Positions 60,015-64,000 of a stretch of DNA of 64,000 bases are shown one piece after another (the stretch's first letter is position 1; each line of letters begins with the position of its first letter). The notes under the pieces were generated by a model. It made no database searches and was not told where the DNA came from. It saw only the letters and a program-made list of their open reading frames with translations. The stretch is from NCBI GenBank assembly GCA_023252235.1, contig JAHEXH010000003.1, positions 1-64,000 on the forward strand, given 5' to 3'. The translations under genes were made by a program, and so were the position numbers. Source of the stretch: Nitrosotalea sp. (lineage in GTDB: Archaea; Thermoproteota; Nitrososphaeria; Nitrososphaerales; Nitrosopumilaceae).

Positions 60015-60624
60015 TTGCGTATCTGCCCCTTTTTTCTATCACCAAAACTTGGTTGATGATTTTTTCTGTTATATTTTTTCCAAGTATCTTTTGATATCCT
60101 AGTATGAATAAAGCCCACGCATCGTCTACAATTTGAGCATGGGCACTGTTCAGGACTTCCTTGAATAAACGGAGATCAATTGCATAATCATCAATCTTAT
60201 CGGTTTTTTGTGAAAGTCCAAAATCAAGTATTACCAATCCTTTTTGAGTGAGAATAAAATTTGAAGTGGTCAAGTCTCCGTGCATAACACCATTCTTATG
60301 AAGAATTCCAACTATTCTGCCAATTTCTTTGCATGTTCTTATGATTTGTGTTGCAGGAAGATCTCGAATTAATTTACCATGAATGAACTGAAGATACATC
60401 TCACATTTTTTCTCATCCACAAAATAAACGAGTGGCGTAGGGATTCCAAAGGATTTAACTTCAGAGATCATTTTTGACTCTCTTATTGTTCTCAGCGTTC
60501 TTATTCTAATATCAAGAGAATGAATTCTATAGTCTTTCTTTTTTCTGATTTTTAAAATAGAGTTTTGACCATTCCAAGATGCAGTATAGATATCAGCTTC
60601 TGCACCTTTTTTGAGTAGTTTCAA
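60004..60624 (-). CDS. bud32: Kae1-associated kinase Bud32
   Basis: 206 aa; KKGAEADIY, GVMHGDLTTSNFIL, LVILDFGLSQ. Confidence 0.93.
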   Translation of the reverse strand: MKLLKKGAEADIYTASWNGQNSILKIRKKKDYRIHSLDIRIRTLRTIRESKMISEVKSFGIPTPLVYFVDEKKCEMYLQFIHGKLIRDLPATQIIRTCKEIGRIVGILHKNGVMHGDLTTSNFILTQKGLVILDFGLSQKTDKIDDYAIDLRLFKEVLNSAHAQIVDDAWALFILGYQKILGKNITEKIINQVLVIEKRGRYANVV

Positions 60625-60748
60625 TGAAAACTATTAGAGTCAAACATAATTTAAGTCACAATCATTTCATTTTACAAAATAGTTTTTGAGATAAAATTTA
60701 TGATTCTTCAAATATACAATTATAACATCGGATACAAGAAGAAACCAT

Positions 60749-61072
60749 ATGGAACCAGACGAGAAGCGCATAATGCAAGAGGATTGTTCTGAAGACTCTC
60801 TAGGTCCAGGTATTCTTACGCTAACAAATAAGAGAATTGCCTTTGATAAGACAGAAGGAAGAATAATTGATTTTTCAAAGAAATTTGGAAAAACAGTTCT
60901 TGAGGCCAATCTCAATCAGATAACAGAGGTTGCAAAAGAAGGTAGATTGATAAAAAAAGTAAGAATAAAAATAAAAACAGATGAAAATGAAAAAACCTAC
61001 AAGTTTGGAGTATATAATACAGGCAAATGGGAAAAAGAAGTAAAAGAATCTATTTCCAAATATTTACCCTAG
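60749..61072 (+). CDS. Small PH-like/GRAM-like hypothetical protein
   Basis: 107 aa; GILTLTNKRIAFDKTEGR pattern. Confidence 0.6.
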   Translation: MEPDEKRIMQEDCSEDSLGPGILTLTNKRIAFDKTEGRIIDFSKKFGKTVLEANLNQITEVAKEGRLIKKVRIKIKTDENEKTYKFGVYNTGKWEKEVKESISKYLP

Positions 61073-62052
61073 TAAAGAACTTCAATATTATCTAATCTCC
61101 ATGACTGTTTTACAAAAGTATCTTCCAGATTTGTTCCCATCTTTTTTGATGACTCTAATAATCCAACCCAAGATATTTGAGAACCGCAATCTCCGGCATA
61201 TTCTTTTGGAGCCACAAAAAACTTGCAGTTATGTCTTTTGCATATACTTGAAAGTATGTCAGACAATCTCTTGTTTGCGGCAACTCCTCCAACAACCAAG
61301 AGTTCTGTTTTTCCAGTAAATGAGAGAGCTCTTTCGGTAGCTTCCCCTATCATAGAAAATGCAGTTTCTTGCAATGAAAAGCAAGTGGACTCAATGCCCT
61401 TTGGAATTATTCTTTTTGTTGCAGACAAGAGACCGGAAAATGACACATCATTTCCTTTTACGACATAAGGTAATGGAAGATATTCTTTTGATTTGGATGC
61501 AAGTTCTTCCATCTTTGGACCGCAAGGTGATGCAAATCCGGCATATCTTCCAATCTGATCTAGTAATTGTCCCAAAGTAATATCTAGAGTTTCGCCAAAA
61601 ACTCTCCATTTCTTTGAAAGAAATGCCAAGATCATTGTATGTCCTCCTGAAACAAGCAATACCAAAGGATCTTTTGCACCAGTCAGCATTTTTCCAAGTT
61701 CGATATGACCTAGTGCATGATTTACAGGATATATCGGAATATCATAATACGAAGCTAAAGATCTGGCTACCACCGCACCAATTCTCAAACACGGTCCAAG
61801 ACCTGGGCCTGCTGCATAACAGACAATATCAAGATCATTGATTTTTACATTGGCTTTTTTAAGACACTCCGAAAGAACTTCTGGAGAATTTTCTGCATGG
61901 TGACGTGATGCTTCTCGTGGATGAATTCCTTCTCCTTCTGGAGGTCTGTAGATCTTTCGTATATCAGAGAGAATTGTACCTTGTTTTCCCTTTTTTTCTA
62001 TTACTGCACATGAAAATGTATGAGCAGTGCTTTCTATCCCAAGACTAAGCAT
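61069..62052 (-). CDS. kae1: tRNA t6A threonylcarbamoyltransferase Kae1/TsaD
   Basis: 327 aa; LGIESTAHTFSCAVI, PVNHALGHIELG, LLVSGGHT, GGVAANKRL. Confidence 0.95.
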   Translation of the reverse strand: MLSLGIESTAHTFSCAVIEKKGKQGTILSDIRKIYRPPEGEGIHPREASRHHAENSPEVLSECLKKANVKINDLDIVCYAAGPGLGPCLRIGAVVARSLASYYDIPIYPVNHALGHIELGKMLTGAKDPLVLLVSGGHTMILAFLSKKWRVFGETLDITLGQLLDQIGRYAGFASPCGPKMEELASKSKEYLPLPYVVKGNDVSFSGLLSATKRIIPKGIESTCFSLQETAFSMIGEATERALSFTGKTELLVVGGVAANKRLSDILSSICKRHNCKFFVAPKEYAGDCGSQISWVGLLESSKKMGTNLEDTFVKQSWRLDNIEVLY

Positions 62053-62053
62053 T

Positions 62054-63247
62054 CTATCCCCTACTTAGAGTAGATACAATTTTCAAAACATCTCCATTTT
62101 TGAGTTGATGTTCTGCTCCTACCCTTTGTTTTGTTTTTGCATCAATAGCAAAAAGAAAACCATTTGCAAGATCTTGGTGTATGGATTTTGCCAAGTCTCG
62201 GGCAGTAGCGCCTTGTCGTAAGAGTTTTGCATCAGGTAGCACTTCTCCATTTTTATTAGATAATTTTGTTTCATCTTCTACTGGAAATATCGTAATTAAT
62301 TTTAGAAGATCAAAACATGCGGAATCAAGAATCTGTTGAACGCCTGTTCCACCCAATTTGGATACAACTTTTTCTGCTAGATCAAGTGCATTTTTCTGTT
62401 GAGGGTTTAGATTAATTCCATCTTTTATTTTGAAAGATTTTTCGCCTGGAAGGTATTCTATTATTCCATTCTTTGCTGCTTTTCTTAAAAGAAGTTCCGT
62501 TTCTGCACTACATGCAATAGTTGGATGTATTTTTTTAAATTCATCCAGTATACTGAGATCATGACAAAGATCAGATTTATTTGCAGCTATTATGATCGGT
62601 TTTGTTCGTTTTCTAAGCGTCTTGACAAATGAAAGAAGTTCATCTTCACTCCAATCATGAGGTTTCTTTGAATGTAAATTCAAGTTATGAATTACAGACT
62701 CTACATCATATTCGTCTATTCCAAGTCCGCTAAATCTTTGTGCAATGGCTTGAATTACCTTACCACTTTTACTTTCTAATTCTCTAGTAAGCTTTTGCCA
62801 TTCTCTTTGAAGTATTTGTTGCATCCATTGATCAAATTCTTCTTCAACAAATTTAACATCTTCAAGTGGATTATGAGTTCCAGTTGGCACGGATTGACCT
62901 TGTATGTCTGTAGAACCTGATGCGTCTACTACATGGATTAATACCTCAGATGTTCTTGCATCATCCAAGAATTTGTTACCAAGACCTTTTCCTTCATGAG
63001 CTCCAGGAACCAGACCTGCAACATCTACTAGCTTTACTGCAATATACCTGATTCCATCAATACATAGTGGATGATCGTGATTTATGGCAAAATGTTTGCA
63101 CGCACAGTTAGTTTTCACATAAGCAATTCCTACATTTGGTTCAATAGTTGTAAATGGATAATTTCCAATCTGAGTGGCTGTCTGAGTAGCAGCTGAAAAA
63201 AATGTTGATTTTCCAACATTGGTTTTTCCTAGAAGACCAATTTGCAT
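62054..63247 (-). CDS. ychF: OBG-type GTPase/ATPase YchF
   Basis: 397 aa; GLLGKTNVGKSTFFSAAT, DVAGLVPGAHEGKGLGN, C-terminal TGS. Confidence 0.92.
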   Translation of the reverse strand: MQIGLLGKTNVGKSTFFSAATQTATQIGNYPFTTIEPNVGIAYVKTNCACKHFAINHDHPLCIDGIRYIAVKLVDVAGLVPGAHEGKGLGNKFLDDARTSEVLIHVVDASGSTDIQGQSVPTGTHNPLEDVKFVEEEFDQWMQQILQREWQKLTRELESKSGKVIQAIAQRFSGLGIDEYDVESVIHNLNLHSKKPHDWSEDELLSFVKTLRKRTKPIIIAANKSDLCHDLSILDEFKKIHPTIACSAETELLLRKAAKNGIIEYLPGEKSFKIKDGINLNPQQKNALDLAEKVVSKLGGTGVQQILDSACFDLLKLITIFPVEDETKLSNKNGEVLPDAKLLRQGATARDLAKSIHQDLANGFLFAIDAKTKQRVGAEHQLKNGDVLKIVSTLSRG

Positions 63248-63316
63248 GAAAATTAATCAAAGATATGCTCTTATTAGTATTCCAAAAGTGTTTAATTTCA
63301 TTCCATTTCAGGATAC

Positions 63317-63871
63317 TTGTTGAAAATAATAACCGGAAATCCTGGAACGGGTAAACATACCATAGCAAAATTGATTTCAAGGAAGCTAAACCTTGAGATA
63401 ATCGATATCAACAAAGTTGCAATAAACGAAGGAGTGTTCAAGAAAAATAATGGGACTCTTGACGTTGATGTTGATAAACTAAAGAAAATAATAAACAAAA
63501 AGGATTCAGAGAATTCAGTACTTGTGGGACATCTTGCTCCTTATGTCATATCACCAAAGAATGTAGAAATGGCAGTAGTTTTAAGGAAAAACCCATACAA
63601 ACTTCAATCAACATACAAGAAAAGGAAATACACCAACAAAAAGTCACTTGAGAATACAGGCAGTGAAATATTAGGGATTGTCTATTATGATACGATACGT
63701 GAATTTGGCAGAGAGAAGACCTTCCAAATCGACACAAGCAATAAAGCAATTTCCTTTACAGCAAAGAAGGTTGAATCAATTTTCAAAGGAAATAAAGTAA
63801 AGGAGGATAATGTTGATTGGCTACAACTAGTTTTCAAAAAAAGAGACATGAGAAAATTCTTTCCGTACTAG
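63317..63871 (+). CDS. AK6/Fap7-like adenylate kinase family protein
   Basis: 184 aa; [37 protein letters not shown] start. Confidence 0.85.
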   Translation: MLKIITGNPGTGKHTIAKLISRKLNLEIIDINKVAINEGVFKKNNGTLDVDVDKLKKIINKKDSENSVLVGHLAPYVISPKNVEMAVVLRKNPYKLQSTYKKRKYTNKKSLENTGSEILGIVYYDTIREFGREKTFQIDTSNKAISFTAKKVESIFKGNKVKEDNVDWLQLVFKKRDMRKFFPY

Positions 63872-63905
63872 ATTCAAATTACGTCATACAGGATTAAGAT
63901 TTAAA

Positions 63906-64000
63906 ATGTTTGAGATAAAAAAATCAGATCTTGCAGGAAGAATAGGAATACTTCATACAAACCATGGTAAAGTTGAAACTCCAGCATATGTTCCTGTTAT
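63906..64000 (+). CDS. tgtA: Archaeosine tRNA-guanine transglycosylase, partial at window end
   Basis: [31 protein letters not shown] matches the TGT N-terminus; runs off the window. Confidence 0.8.
   Translation, partial: MFEIKKSDLAGRIGILHTNHGKVETPAYVPV

Overview
AT-rich archaeal chromosome window. It is most likely from an ammonia-oxidizing Nitrososphaerota/Thaumarchaeota (Nitrosopumilales-like) genome, judged from the unsplit rpoA gene, the S-layer-like protein, PEFG C-termini and overall gene content; I could not check the genus. About 70 CDS are supportable: (i) an RNA polymerase/ribosomal operon (rpoH-rpoB-rpoA-rpl30e-nusA-rps12-rps7); (ii) a tandem array of five secreted PEFG-CTERM paralogs whose last 104 nt are identical while their ectodomains diverge; (iii) a cobalamin-binding radical SAM protein, a VIT1/CCC1 transporter, and a larB/mdh/larC/larE/cysteine desulfurase neighbourhood; (iv) an S-layer-like protein and a MoxR-VWA-small protein operon; (v) a housekeeping block (S13, S4, glmS, cobT-like, nnrE, rpoN, eno, S2, mevalonate kinase/IPK/IDI/prenyl synthase, gltX); (vi) an accessory-looking region of about 46.2-56.9 kb ending at tRNA-His (PLD-like protein, GH5-like/CFI-box protein, Usp, CBS, Met-rich membrane protein, zinc-ribbon proteins, winged helix, and degenerate intergenic repeats); (vii) a tRNA/nucleotide maintenance block (TYW1, RdgB, Bud32, Kae1, YchF, AK6-like, partial tgtA). 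Three tRNA genes are visible, one apparently with two introns. I found no rRNA, CRISPR array or transposase.
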